Assembly (NCBI GenBank): GCA_964019135.1
Contig: OZ025256.1
Coordinates: 40,830,035-40,894,034, forward strand
Source of the DNA: Arenicola marina
Lineage: Eukaryota > Annelida > Polychaeta > Arenicolidae
DNA: 64,000 nt
Direction of reading: 5' to 3'
The notes below the pieces were generated by a model. That model saw only the letters and a list, made by a program, of their open reading frames with translations. It did no database searches and was not told the origin of the DNA. The stretch's first letter is position 1. Each line of letters opens with the position of its first letter. Below are positions 29,425-40,850 of this stretch, in pieces. A program made the position numbers and the translations under genes.

Positions 29425-30159
29425 TGTAAAAATGCCATTCTTCAGCCCGGCGTGAAGAGTTTTACAAAAATAAATATTAAACGATTCCAAGTTCGAAAAA
29501 TAACAAAAGACAAGAAAGTCTAATGTGAGTTGCGATCTGAGGCCGGGCGATCGACAAACTGCCCGCCTGTTTATTTGGTGCTTCTTATATACGGCTGTAC
29601 ATGGGCTACATTTGGTCACATGACCATGGACAATTCCATGCCCCCCCCCACCCCTCTTTTACGGGGGTCTCGGGAGCACGTGATGGTGGCAGGCAAAGTG
29701 CGCCCACCAGGCCTTGCTTATGAAATCTAGTGTCTGTATATAAAACTAGCATTAGGTCACTCTAACCCAGCGGTTCACCCCAACCCACTTGGCCCTATTG
29801 TTCCCCAAAATATCGAACAACAGCTGTTGCTTAATCATGTGATAGTCACGAGCATTGAGCCGCAACCAAAGACGCGAGGACAATATCCAAGGTCATGTCC
29901 TGGCCTCTCTGAGACTGTGACCCAGCCGTGGCGACCCGACTTACTTAATACTCTCACCATTCCACTATAAACACTGGCTTATGTAAAGGGTTGTTTTCGT
30001 CGAGCGTATACTCTTATCTGAGATAACCAAAGGTCAGCCACAGCGAGCGTCAGAAAAAGCTAAGCTTCGTAAACCGTAAGGGGGTTGAGTATGGTAAAAT
30101 AAAATAAAATAAAATAAAACATTCGATATACTAAAATACCTGAAGGAGCACATTTTACA
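29425..30159 (-). repeat. 5' LTR of Gypsy element
   Basis: 735 bp, near-identical to 22388-23121. Confidence 0.92.
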
Positions 30160-30163
30160 ACAT

Positions 30164-31480
30164 GTGCAGATCAGATAAACATTACAAATATGTCTAGATT
30201 TCTTACTCAACTCTTACAGCAGAGAAATAATTCAAAAATTTCATTATTCTGACAGTTTTCTGGGCCATGATTAATCGACGCTTGCCTTACTAGGTAACGT
30301 AACCTGTCGCATGCAGTCTGGACAGTATATCATGCGAAAAGACAGCTTAAGTGCTAAAAACCCCTAAATTTGAAGCTTTCAATTTTTCAAGGAGTAGTTA
30401 AGGCTGTATCCATGTGAGACATGCAATGTTACATACATGTTTGCGTTATGAAGTCGTTTTATAGCAATTATAGCCAATTATGTGTATTACTTACTTGAAT
30501 GTCTTACGCGAAAAGATCTCATAATGCAAATATTTAAAGTCATATGTCGCGACAAGTTATGCCATCTAGTAAGGCAACTGGTAAGGGTTTATCCAACATG
30601 GCGGCAGCCCAACCAGCCAACTATCGCTAAAGGGCATCCACATTGATATACCTTTTGATGGTTAAAACCAAACAAACTGGAGAAACAAAATATGGTTTAT
30701 TTTTGCAAGGGGAAAAGATTAGAAACCAAATTAGCCTGATCGGCACTTCCAAATCGTGTCCAAACTGAAAACTGAGTGATACATACATGTTTCAACCCCC
30801 AATATTATACTTTGCCACCATTGACAGAAGTGTACAAGTCTGTATTTGCAGTAATTTATAAACTTTATAAATAACAAAACCAGATCTATACTGCTGTCTA
30901 GCCATGACAAATGAGGAATTATGCGCAGACAACCACCAACTCTCATCGCAAGATGTTACCTTCAAGATTTTGAGCAAAATAATGATTGAATATCATTACT
31001 CAAGATTGATCAGCTGTTAAAGAATATGTCAACACAGGGGATGCAAATTCAAAAGATAATATATTGAATGAGAGAGAAATTTGATATAACATCTCTATGA
31101 TATGCTATCAAATTTTGGGGTAGATCTACCTCCCTGCATTAGCATCATGAGAAAGCAGACCAGTGATCATCTCCTAGCTACATTGTATCAGATCTTGCAG
31201 GAAAAATCTTGCCAAATACAGATATATGTAGTATAAGTTGATATTTCATTCTTATTATGCAATTTTGCTTTGAACATTGTCAAACAACTAGCGAGCAACC
31301 AGGTCACAGGTATTTGCCATGCATGCATATGGAATTGGTTCAGGTGCCTGGCTTCAACATTTCTTTTTTCTGGGATAGGTTGGCTCTATAGCATTGTTAT
31401 TTATATAACAAATGAAAAAAATACAATTTGGAAAGTCATATGGTTACAAATGTGCTGTTATTTATTATATCACTATGCAG
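30164..31480. other. Transposase intron 1, right part
   Basis: AT-rich, no coding frame of note. It ends in the acceptor CACTATGCAG. Confidence 0.5.
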
Positions 31481-31564
31481 GGGGAACCTGCAGAGCCAGA
31501 ACTTGACAGTACTGACATCGACAGACTACAGGATGAAGAACTTCTGGATTTGCAACGAAATATG
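31481..31564 (+). CDS. Transposase gene, exon 2
   Basis: An 84-bp, phase 0/0 exon between acceptor TATGCAG and donor GTATGT. It encodes an acidic stretch GEPAEPELDSTDIDRLQDEE. Confidence 0.6.
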
Positions 31565-31739
31565 GTATGTGAAATAAACCAATAAACAAATAAATGTGCT
31601 ATATGCAGTGAGTGAAAACACTTTCACCGTTGGTATTAAACTGTCTGCAATACCATTGAATGAGTATGTGTCTCTCGTAATATAGTTACTTATGTGCAAA
31701 AGAGATATTCTATACGTATTTTATCTGTTGTATCTTTAG

Positions 31740-34079
31740 ATACCAGCAGCTCCGCTAGGTATTGGAGGCTACGATCCAGAGCAAGCTTCACCGGCATTCT
31801 CATTGTTTGGATATTCTGATGCTGAAGCAGAGATGCCCATATACCCTGGGGCATCATTGAATAGAGGTCAACTTTTGGCACTTGTTGTCGGCTACGCCAT
31901 GGATTCCGGAGTCAGTGGCCGTGGTTTGCAGAAACTGCTTGAGTTATTAAATGTTATGGTCCCAGGCTGTGTACCAAAATCAAGTTACTTTCTGAACAAA
32001 ACCTTTTTTCACTGGGCAGATAAAGCAGAGTTGCATTTCTACTGCCCCAACTGTGAATCTTATTTGGGGACAACAGTTGGTAATCCAGAGTGCCCAAGTT
32101 GCGGTAATGCAGTTAGCGACGAATTGTGCCGTAACGGAAATAACTTCTTTCTTGTCATGCCTCTGGCGCATCAGATAATGGAATTGTTAAAGGACCCTTC
32201 GCTTCAGGACTCCATATTGACACGAAACATTGAACGGCGAGACCGTGCTAGCGTCAAAGAGGATGTGACTTCAGGGGATCTCTATCAACAGCGATTTACC
32301 CGGAACGTCAACAATCTGACACTATCTCTAAACACTGACGGCGCTTCCGTATTTAAGTCCTCAGGTTACTCCATATGGCCAATCTTATGCACAGTGAATG
32401 AACTTCCCCTCATAGAACGATCCAAGCATGTACTGCTCCACTCTTTATGGTTTGGCCCAAAGAAACCCAACGTTGACACTTACTTTGAGCCGTTCACGAC
32501 TGAGTTGCAAAGACTCTATGCAACTGGACTAGACTGGGTTGATAAGGAAGGTGTAGAGCGTGTAACAAAGGTAGCGGTATTGGTGTGCATATGTGACGCT
32601 GTGGCACGCGCTATGGTGCAAAAGTTTAAACAGTTCAATGGCGTGTATGGATGTGGTTTTTGCCTTCACAAAGGGGAATGTGTTGCTAAAGGAAAGGGTC
32701 ACACACGTGTATATCCTCACGAAGATCCAATGCCTGCATTAAGGACTCACAATGAAACCATCGAACATGCGACAGCAGTTGCAGAGCGTGGAGGTGTCGC
32801 TGATGAGAAAGGTGTAAAAGGGGCTAGTCCTCTACTGTTGCTTCCGAAGTTTGACATTGTCAAAGGGTTTGTCCCTGAATATATGCACTCCGTGTGCCTT
32901 GGTGTTACAAAACAGTTTGTCTCCATGTGGACAGAAGGGCGCGCTGGAAGTGACCGGGGGTGTCATATAAGTTCAGCACAGCTAGGAGCCATGGACGAAT
33001 GTTTAGCAGGAGTAATACCCCCTAATGAAGTTATTCGAAGCCCAAGACCCCTAAAGGAACGACACTATTGGAAAGCGTCAGAATGGAGGGCGTTTCCAGT
33101 CTTCTACTCACCAATTGTACTTAAAGGTGTGCTGCCTAAACGCTTCTACCAACACTGGTTGTTGTTCGTATTCGCGATCTACACCCTTCTTCTTCCGCAA
33201 GTAGCTCGTGAGAAGCTGGACAAAGTGTCCCTTTGCTTGTTCAAATTTGTTGTGGAAATTCCAGAACTGTATGGCAAGGAGTATGTTTCATACAATGTAC
33301 ATTCAATGTTGCATCTCGTAGACTGTGTGAAGAGGTGGGGTTTGTTGTGGTCAAACTCGGCTTTTGTCTTCGAAAACATTAATGGAAAGTTGATGGATTT
33401 GTTTTATGGTACGCAAGGTGTCCCTTTTCAAATGTTCAAGTATTTCTTTGCGCGTAACAAGCTTCAGAAATATGCGCCGGATTTATTTTCTGACGCAGCA
33501 GACCTTGAATATTCCTTGATGGCAAGTTTCGTGTGCAACAATATTTGGTCTCGACACACAGTCTCTTTTCAAGAGGGAACTGCCGGTCTCGGAAAGCCCA
33601 AACTCAGATTACTGACAGAGGAAGAAAAGGCGGCGGTGATTGGTTCCAATATAGATATGCGCTGCAGAATAAGTGAGAAATTGGGGACAGTTTTCCAGAG
33701 AGCAGTCATCTCTTCAAAACTGTATTCAACGAAACAATACGCAAATAACTTCAAAAGGAACAATTCTGTCGTTCAGTTACGAAATGGACTGTTTGCACAA
33801 AAATATGCGTTCATTTCGCTTAAGGCTAACTGTCCGTGCTTGGAAGGATGTGCATGTTCAGACTTATTGGTGTTCTGTAACACCCTTTCCAAATCCAGGC
33901 ATCAAATGGTGACGCTGGATCATTATTCGGGAGTTAATCTCTTACAGCATATTGTAAAAGTGGAAGAGAGCCCTGATTTGAGTGTGTGCAGTACTGCCGA
34001 CATACAGTTCAAATGTATCCTCATAGACCAGGGTGGTTTTAAGTATGTAATTGGAATTCCCAAATTTGAGACAGACTGA
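31740..34079 (+). CDS. CACTA/Tnp2-like DDE transposase, exon 3 (core)
   Basis: 779 codons after the acceptor ATCTTTAG, in phase with exons 1-2, giving about 878 residues in all. Features: a helical N-part (SLNRGQLLALVVGYAM), a zinc ribbon CPNC...CPSC, then the catalytic core with NTDGASVFKSS (first D near 32337), VCICDAVARAM (second D near 32595), a GCGFCLHKGEC cysteine cluster, and PEYMHSVCLGV (third acidic residue, E near 32877, where relatives often have D). Downstream YWKASEWRAF, YNVHSMLHL and FVFENINGKL are family blocks in animal Tnp2/Transposase_21-like proteins. It would cut and paste the element. No stop interrupts the frame. Confidence 0.88.
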   Translation: MPAAPLGIGGYDPEQASPAFSLFGYSDAEAEMPIYPGASLNRGQLLALVVGYAMDSGVSGRGLQKLLELLNVMVPGCVPKSSYFLNKTFFHWADKAELHFYCPNCESYLGTTVGNPECPSCGNAVSDELCRNGNNFFLVMPLAHQIMELLKDPSLQDSILTRNIERRDRASVKEDVTSGDLYQQRFTRNVNNLTLSLNTDGASVFKSSGYSIWPILCTVNELPLIERSKHVLLHSLWFGPKKPNVDTYFEPFTTELQRLYATGLDWVDKEGVERVTKVAVLVCICDAVARAMVQKFKQFNGVYGCGFCLHKGECVAKGKGHTRVYPHEDPMPALRTHNETIEHATAVAERGGVADEKGVKGASPLLLLPKFDIVKGFVPEYMHSVCLGVTKQFVSMWTEGRAGSDRGCHISSAQLGAMDECLAGVIPPNEVIRSPRPLKERHYWKASEWRAFPVFYSPIVLKGVLPKRFYQHWLLFVFAIYTLLLPQVAREKLDKVSLCLFKFVVEIPELYGKEYVSYNVHSMLHLVDCVKRWGLLWSNSAFVFENINGKLMDLFYGTQGVPFQMFKYFFARNKLQKYAPDLFSDAADLEYSLMASFVCNNIWSRHTVSFQEGTAGLGKPKLRLLTEEEKAAVIGSNIDMRCRISEKLGTVFQRAVISSKLYSTKQYANNFKRNNSVVQLRNGLFAQKYAFISLKANCPCLEGCACSDLLVFCNTLSKSRHQMVTLDHYSGVNLLQHIVKVEESPDLSVCSTADIQFKCILIDQGGFKYVIGIPKFETD

Positions 34080-34619
34080 TTAATCTTTTTGGGGTAACAT
34101 CAATATTTAACGTATTGTAAGTTCTGTAAGATAAATGCCCTGTAGACGGCCATGGGATCGAACCGATGTTCACTAAATTTAATGTTCACTAGGACTGGAG
34201 TTTGTATAATACTTCTCAATTAAGATATTGTATTACGATTTAATGGGCTGCCGATTTAAATTTTATTCCGTTGCAGTGCGTGTATGGTATGTTTTCCTGT
34301 TGGATAACAACATATTGCAGGTCAAGCCTTACATATGTAATAAACTATATCATTATGTTACAAACGGATAATACAATAGGGCCTAACAATATGTTGATGC
34401 CATTCAATCCTAAAACAAAACGTTGACCGAAAAATAAAGAATGTGAACGTGTAATTGTGTCGGTCTATTAAAATTGTCATGTAACTAAATGCTACGGTAA
34501 TATGTGCTAATCTACACTGCATACGAACAATATTCGTCGCTGTATATATATCTTGTGTTTTTAAGTCGATCCACTATATAATATACTATTAGCATAACAA
34601 TATCTTTTGCTTTTTTTAT
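34080..34619. other. Transposase 3' flank
   Basis: AT-rich, no gene seen. Confidence 0.4.
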
Positions 34620-35372
34620 TCTTTAGTATGCTATAAATTCTACTATAGTAATTTATAAAACGTCTATATATTTCTATAGAGCTTAATTCCTATATGTTTA
34701 AATTGTCACTTTAGAATTCTGTAGTATTCTATAGAATCTGCTATAGCAATCTATGGAACTTAATTTCTATATATATATATAGTGCAATACTTTATCATAT
34801 AATTCTATAGTATTCTATGAAATCTACTATAGCAATCTATGGAACTTTTTATAGTGTAATTAAGACTACTATAGAAGTCTATGGTATTTTATAGAATCTA
34901 CTATAGCAATCTATATGGAACTTCTTTAATCGCTCTATATTGCAATACTTTAATATAGAATCCTATGGTATTCTATAGAATTACTATAGCAATTTATGGA
35001 ACTTTCTATAGTGAAATAATTTACTGTAGAATTCTATAGAATCTACTATAGCAAACTATGGAACTTTCTATAGTGAAATAATTTACTGTAGAATTCTATA
35101 GTATTCTATAGAATCTACTATAGCAAACTATGGAACTTTCTATAGTGAAATAATTTACTATAGCATTCTATAGTATTCTATAGAATCTACTATAGCAATC
35201 TATGGAACTTTCTATAGTGAAATAATTTACTATAGAATTCTATAGTATTCTATAGAATCTACTATATCAATCTATAGAACTTTCTATAGTGCAATAATTT
35301 ACTATAGAATTCTATATTATTCTATAGAATCTACTATAGTATTCTATAGAATTCTATAGAATTCTATAGAAT
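34620..35372 (+). repeat. Right subterminal array of CTATAG palindromes
   Basis: About eight imperfect units of roughly 70 bp, each with TTCTATAGAAT, CTACTATAGCAA and GGAACTTTCTATAGTG, ending in three ATTCTATAGA steps before the terminal repeat. It shares the 10-bp palindrome with the left array although the units differ. Confidence 0.85.
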
Positions 35373-35385
35373 TTTTTTTTATGGG
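35361..35385 (-). repeat. Right terminal inverted repeat
   Basis: ATTCTATAGAA, nine T, ATGGG; the exact reverse complement of 16854-16878. Confidence 0.9.
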
Positions 35386-35537
35386 AGGGCGTGGCACCAG
35401 CGGCAACAAAAAAGGGGCTCACCTTGGCCGAGGACATTGGTTTTCAGACCCTGGCACTCACAGCAAAACCAACTGGATGGCAGCTCTCGTGGTGGCGGTG
35501 GGCGGTACTGGCGAATGGCAGCGGTCCTATCTGTCAT
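35386..35537 (-). pseudogene. ORF A 5' half, unit 3 (split by DNA transposon)
   Basis: The ATG is at 35537. It continues the frame lost at 16853 and precedes LTR 3 by 81 bp. Confidence 0.65.
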
Positions 35538-35618
35538 ATCTTCTTTCTTCTACTCTTCTTGTCTTCTTGTCTTCCTTGTTCAGTGAATGTTTTTCACATC
35601 CTGGTCACGGCACCAATT

Positions 35619-36347
35619 TGTAAGATCCGACCCCTGGGTTAAGTCGAGGGTTCGAGTCTCACATGTGGCATTTCGGTTCGGCCAGGGCGTGTAGACAGAC
35701 TCCTGGACTGTACATTCACAAAGCAAGTCGCTTGAACATTTCAACCAAGCTTTTATTCACAGCGGTAGTACATCTCGTTGTCTAGCTGGATTCTTAATCT
35801 TCCGCTAGTTGTTAAGTTGTCTTCCGAGTTGTCTCGACTCTCGGATCCGTGCCCCTTATATACCCCTACGCTTCTACACCCCTAGGAGTGTACTCTCTTA
35901 TCAGGAATTTGGGCGGAATTTGGTGGAAGATGCTTTCACTCTCATTCTCTAGTTTGCGCGTCTGGATTTCGGGTCAGACTGGCTGGCGCCGAGTGTCACC
36001 TTATCACCCGTGATCTAGTTCCAGAACGCAAACATCACGTTCGCCCGCCTCCCTTCCGGAGCTGTATAAGGGCCTGGCACTTCCGGGTCGACGGATCCAG
36101 AACGTTATAGAAAAATGTATATGGCTAATAAGCGTCGCGAGTACTGGGACACGCGATTGCATCATTACTGCTAGGTGCAGTGACCTAACCTACTTCCACG
36201 CGGATCCAGGACACATGACACTGACTCATGCGTCGTGAACCTTCTATGATTAAGCGTAATATATCCGGTACAGTAGTTACACAATGTCCTCTTCTGGATG
36301 CGGATTAGTCACGCCCAGTGCGATAAGTACAGGGCGGGGACTTTACA
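35619..36347 (-). repeat. LTR 3: 5' LTR at the outer end of the array
   Basis: 729 bp with TGTAAGATCC / GACTTTACA ends. Primer site on the left, but no polypurine tract on the right: the sequence passes into unrelated minus-strand env-like coding, so this is the outer edge of the array. Confidence 0.85.
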
Positions 36348-36353
36348 TATACG

Positions 36354-36761
36354 TCACGTAACTGGTAAAAGTAGCCGACGTCGTGGTGCGCCAGGCGGAA
36401 AGAAGGATACGAGTCGGTTAATGTGCGCTGAAACGAAACTTAACAATTTCTGGATTTGCGCGGGACTTACCAGTGTAGACGGAAGATACCCGTCCAACAG
36501 CGTTTGCACGCCCATCATCCATGTTTCACTTTGAGCTTCCACAACTGCCATATTACCCAATGTATTAACCATGCTACTCAAGAGCGAGGCCACTAGGCGG
36601 ACAACCCTAGCTACATCTGACATACCAAAAAGCAAATCACTTATTTGTCCACGGATATCGGTGATTAAATTGTGATTATTCTCTAGTCCTTTCATTACAT
36701 TCTCAAATTTAACATTAGTAAAGGTGTTAAAACGGGATTTCCGGTACCAGAACCAAGCCAA
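36354..36761 (-). pseudogene. Env-like fragment of an eroded LTR element
   Basis: 135 residues with VKGLENNHNL-like helices, DIRGQISDLLFG, and WMMGVQTLLDGYLPSTLVSP, resembling the helical middle of invertebrate errantivirus Env (W..G...LL.G.L...LVSP). It is cut at 36347 by insertion of the array element. No start or C-terminal span is visible. Weak family assignment. Confidence 0.35.
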
Positions 36762-37650
36762 CGCAGTTATGTCGTTCCTTTGTTTATTCCCTCTGATTGA
36801 ATTGTTCAGTCCGTCGTAAGGGTGTGCGACCGAGATGTCTCCGAGGGAAAAGCTCTCGATCTCTCGTGTCGCACTTCCTTTTATCCGTCCAGTCCGTCAC
36901 CGTGAGCTCACTAGTCCTCAGCCCACGGTTCCCAGCGTGTTAAGGTTGGCCGCGCTTCCGTTTACACAGAATCGGTGCTTTACTGAGAACGGGTTCCTTA
37001 TTAGGGAAACCGCGCATTAATCATAGCTTAGGGATCCAGAAGTTCTAAGACTGCTTATTGTGGATAAGGGGAAAAGGTGACTCATGAGCTTTCGGCGAGG
37101 GGACAGGGAGTTAGGTCGGCCAACCTTGCACGAGGGTCGTCAGTGTGACAAATACATCCGCACCAGTTCTGAGAATTACAGATCTTGGTGAATTCCGACT
37201 TAAGTAAAGAAATCTAATAATATATGTCATTTTCAAAATTGCCCAATGTGGCTTATCAAGAGAGGGGAATTACCGCTACAACATATTGCCTACCACTCCA
37301 GAAAAGTCATGTTTCCACTACATGACTTCGAATATTTGTCACACTCTGTCAATGGAATCGTCATCGTCAGTCAAAAGAGTTACAGCAGTACAGGAACATG
37401 TAGGAAGTGTTTTTTTCTATAATTATATAAGTACGCAAATAAAGGTTGGTTACATAGCCTATATCAACATTAATGCGAAGACAAATATAGAATACATAGT
37501 AACATACAGAATCAGGGAATATCAAAATAAATGAAAACGTGTATCGAATATCATATACAAATTACGAAACCACATATCGAATATAAAGCAAGGTGTATAC
37601 CAACGCGACGTGATACATAGACGACGTGAATGGAACTATCTATGAATGTA
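36762..37650. other. Unassigned repeat-like sequence
   Basis: No convincing coding frame. Likely inside the eroded LTR element bounded by the env-like piece and the gag start at 38065. Confidence 0.35.
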
Positions 37651-37860
37651 TCTCTCCATTAATGGGAGGAGTACACAATACAATACAATACGTTTAATCG
37701 TGGATGAACAATAAAAGAGTTGAATGTAATTCTTTTGCATCTCTCCATTCACCGGAGGAGTACGGTTACATCACTTTTTAGTAGCGGATAAACAATAAAA
37801 GAGGTGAAGGGAAATCCTTTGCATCTCTCCATTAGCCGGAGGAGTACTGGTACAATTCTT
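37651..37860 (+). repeat. Three-copy repeat of about 85-90 bp
   Basis: GCATCTCTCCATTA(G)CCGGAGGAGTAC recurs at about 37650, 37737 and 37821, each followed by an ACAATAAAAGAG-like segment in the first two copies. Confidence 0.6.
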
Positions 37861-37939
37861 TGTTGTAGAAAGCGAAACGTGACAAGAGACGTTAAATATA
37901 TTAATATAAACACGCACATTCATACCATAGTATTTAAAA

Positions 37940-38065
37940 TTAGGCCAATTTAGTTATTAAATGTTTTTCAGTCGTAGCCCGAGTAACTTCATGTTGCGGG
38001 GCACGATTTTCTCCGGCGATTTGCAGAAGACCTTGAGTGTACTGCTGAAACTGCGCCGCATCCAT
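37940..38065 (-). pseudogene. Gag N-terminal fragment of the eroded LTR element
   Basis: The ATG at 38065 starts MDAAQFQQYTQGLLQIAG, 41 residues before a TAA. It lies about 95 bp after a primer site like that of the Gypsy element (GGCGAGCTTGCCAGGAT, 38161-38176), the position expected for gag. Confidence 0.45.
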
Positions 38066-38176
38066 CTTGAGTGCTTTGAAAATGTCACAAATATATTTCT
38101 TGAAACTCAATTAAACAAAAGTCATTTCGTCCAATTAATAATCCGTAATTAATTGTATCCTGGCAAGCTCGCCAAA

Positions 38177-38888
38177 TGAAGAATGTCACTTCGTATTCGA
38201 AGGACAATATTCATTATTTCATATCTATAATTGATATCTTCTTGATTTCTTCTTCTTCCGGGTTCACCTGCAGCGCAGGCTTTTGATGGGCTGCATAATT
38301 TAAGGCATCTTTTTGGTTCAGATCCTTTTATTGCGATGTTATAAAATGTGAATCCATCCGGATTCGTAATACATATAAATCAGCCTAAAAGTTTAAGTAA
38401 TTTTTCCCACCTCGAGCCTTTCTCGCCAACCGCGTGTGTCTGCGCTGGCTGCGGAAACTAGACTGCCGGCCCGTTCTTGCTGGCTTCCTTTTCTTACTCC
38501 CTGAATAATATGGTTTCTTGTTTGTTCGCGGAGACTATTAACTAAAGCAAGACCGGCGAGCAATATTGCGGCTTTCTCTATCTGTAGTTGTTGTATGTAA
38601 GAAGAAGACCGGCCGACGGCAGCGGCCACACCTCTAAACACGATTGTATTATAAGCTAACCGTTGTTCGTATCATAACCCATTAGCCTTGTCTGCCAACC
38701 TGGCGTTCACCCATTAGCGGGTCCGTCAACCTGTCGCTCGACCCTTGCCCAGTTACAATAGAAAAAGAGAAGCGTTTATTCTATTTTAGTCTATAGCCTG
38801 ACTTGTTGATCTGTTAATAGTCAACACAGCGGCACCTGTTTTCCTCTGCAAAGAATATCGCGAGGGAACCTAGGGGCATTATTTTACA
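38177..38888 (-). repeat. Candidate 5' LTR of the eroded element
   Basis: Begins TGAAGAATG beside the primer-like site. A possible end is ..GGGGCATTATTTTACA at 38888, resembling the Gypsy LTR end. Limits are uncertain. Confidence 0.35.
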
Positions 38889-40850
38889 ATGCGCTTGACC
38901 GACTGGTTTGATCGCTTGCTCCCGGGTGGTCTTGGCCCTTTCATTCTGGATAGTTAGAGGCTAAGAGGCATGGAGAGAGGGAGATGGGGCTCACGGGGGC
39001 CATGGCACGGAGCGGCCTGGTAACTTATATATGTACACACTTTCCATTTCCGGGATACTCCCTCATGCCTCGTGGCTATGTATCTAAAAAATACCTGCAC
39101 ATGCGCGTATAATACCATTTAAATGATTTGCGAATGTAACATATATACCGCGGGTCAACTAATTGGCATTTATACTATCAATAATACTACGGACGGTGCA
39201 ATGCAAGATAGTTTCCTTTCCAGCGCATGTTGCACAGAATGCACTTTTACTGTTATCTTTGAATTCGAGAACTCCGGAAACTTTCGTCTGATGCCTGTGA
39301 CCATTGTGAAGTCCACCCCTTTGGTGCTAATTAATTATTCATAATTAATCGAGCACCAAATACGAAGGGCGTGAAACTACAGGGACAGTTGTGACTGGAT
39401 AGGTCGGTCCGGCCAGGGCGCGTTCGGTCTCCTGGACTTGGGCCTTATCCTCGAATAAACAAGGGCAGAGTCGGGAATTTAGGACTTTATTGTGTTACTG
39501 GTTTCAAACAAATTCGATGACTACAAATCAGAAGATAAAATAGTACGTCTCGGGTACAGTCTTTATAATAAAAATGTCGTTATCTAAATAACGAAGATAT
39601 TCCATCGTGAATCGTTGATTAAACATTTCTGTAAAAAGGGGTAATCCGTGTGAAATAATCCTAAGTAATCCAAGGTGTGAGGAACTCTCCTCTCTGGCAA
39701 TTAACAGCAACGTTTCCACAATAGAAATATAAAATACTTTTCTTTTGTACAAAAGTTTTTCTCGCATCGTTTCTCTTAATCCAACTTTTAATGTTACTTC
39801 TTCTCGCTCTGGTGTAAAACTCTTTTCTCCTCTTGTGCGTCGGGCGGCGGGGTTTTTATGGGGGATCCAGATGTCACTCCAGAATTTAGGCCCCTCCCAT
39901 CGGGAAGGCGGCTGGTCGGACTACCCCCACACAGCCTGTACCGCCGGTCGGCACGACGCCAAAAAGTTTCCATCTATCTACAGTTTAGGGAAGAAACTAA
40001 ATCCGTCCGGGGCGATAGGGCGCGGTCGCCTGTGCCTGGCACTGGGTATCACACACTATACGCCCTGCATCACCATCCCTCCCTCATGCCACCTGTTACG
40101 GGATCCGGACCTTGGACCGGCGTCGGGATTAGCTCTATCCAGGCACCTATGGCGCGGCAGAAAAAACATCGTGTAGGATCCAGACGGCGTGTGGGATAGG
40201 GTGATGTGAAGGAACGGGGTAGCTGGGCTGGGTAGGGATAACACTAGTCTTCCGGACCCAGCAACCATACAGTAAGTACTGATTTTATAACTGCGCAATA
40301 GGCATCGCCAGCAGTCTAAAATATTACGTAGATATTAAAATATTAATGCGTTATGGTCATTAACACCGACCATGCTCAAACTAAGAATTGCTTAAATACT
40401 AATTGATTAATAAAATGATTAATAAATGAATGCGAAAATACCACTAAAATAAAGGCGAGGTCGGAGAGAGGCCCGAGCGAGACCTTTACACCATCACGTT
40501 ATAAAGTGGCCGGTCGTATGGTGCCTTGGCCTGTAAGGCATCCTTAGCTGCCTTCCCCGCGATTGGAATGGGATCTGATGTAGTCCTCGTCGAAGAGCTG
40601 GTGCGTGAGGCGGCTTACGGCCTCATAATCACTATCGGATTGTGCGATGGATGCCACCAGCTCTTCCTCGGTTTTTCCCGTTATACAATTGGATGTCTGT
40701 GGCCGCGTATTCTGGGCCACCCACCGACTCTTTCTCGAGGCTTTTCATCTTCGCAGTTGTAAAGTTGACCCCTCGGTCTACTGGGGTAATCAACTTAACT
40801 TATTAAATATTAGTGATAAATTTATTACTTCATCTTGCTGTACTTCTCGT
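38889..40850. other. LTR-element relics, no intact gene
   Basis: Contains an R-like segment (GGCCAGGGCGCGTTCGG at 39411, then TTTATTG) similar to the array LTRs, beside a primer-like GAGCACCAAAT at 39352. Overlapping frames at 39745-40199 have no recognisable content. A minus-strand acidic fragment (EEELVASIAQSDSDYEAV) lies at about 40550-40680. Confidence 0.35.

Larger units (their letters stand above)
22388..30159 (-). mobile_element. Env-bearing Gypsy (errantivirus-like) retrotransposon
   Basis: A complete minus-strand element: LTRs 29425-30159 (5') and 22388-23121 (3'), primer site TTGGCGAGCTTTGCCAGG beside the 5' LTR, gag, pol in a -1 frame relative to gag, env, and a purine-rich GGTGATGGAGGAA before the 3' LTR. 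Target duplication ACAT is at 22384-22387 and 30160-30163. All three frames are open and the LTRs are nearly identical (734 and 735 bp, the length difference being in a C run), so insertion looks recent. It lies in intron 1 of the transposase, antisense to it. Confidence 0.95.
16854..35385. mobile_element. 18.5-kb CACTA-like DNA transposon with BEN and transposase genes
   Basis: The left end reads CCCATAAAAAAAAATTC and the right end is its exact reverse complement. The match extends to 25 bp, into TTCTATAGAAT. Flanking bases are ..TTAATCAG and AGGGCGTGG. The uninterrupted array units read TTAATCAGCGCGTGG, so insertion with a 2-bp AG duplication (plus one substitution) is the simplest reading. 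Inside are palindrome arrays at both ends, a BEN-domain gene (minus), a Tnp2-like transposase gene (plus) and a later Gypsy insertion. Without the Gypsy element the transposon is about 10.8 kb. Confidence 0.88.

Noticed and set aside
28907-29455. 182-codon plus-strand frame over gag
   Set aside because: Antisense shadow of the GC-rich, alanine-rich gag sequence.
39745-40199. Overlapping plus frames of 143 and 113 codons
   Set aside because: No motif, and they lie in LTR-like relic sequence.
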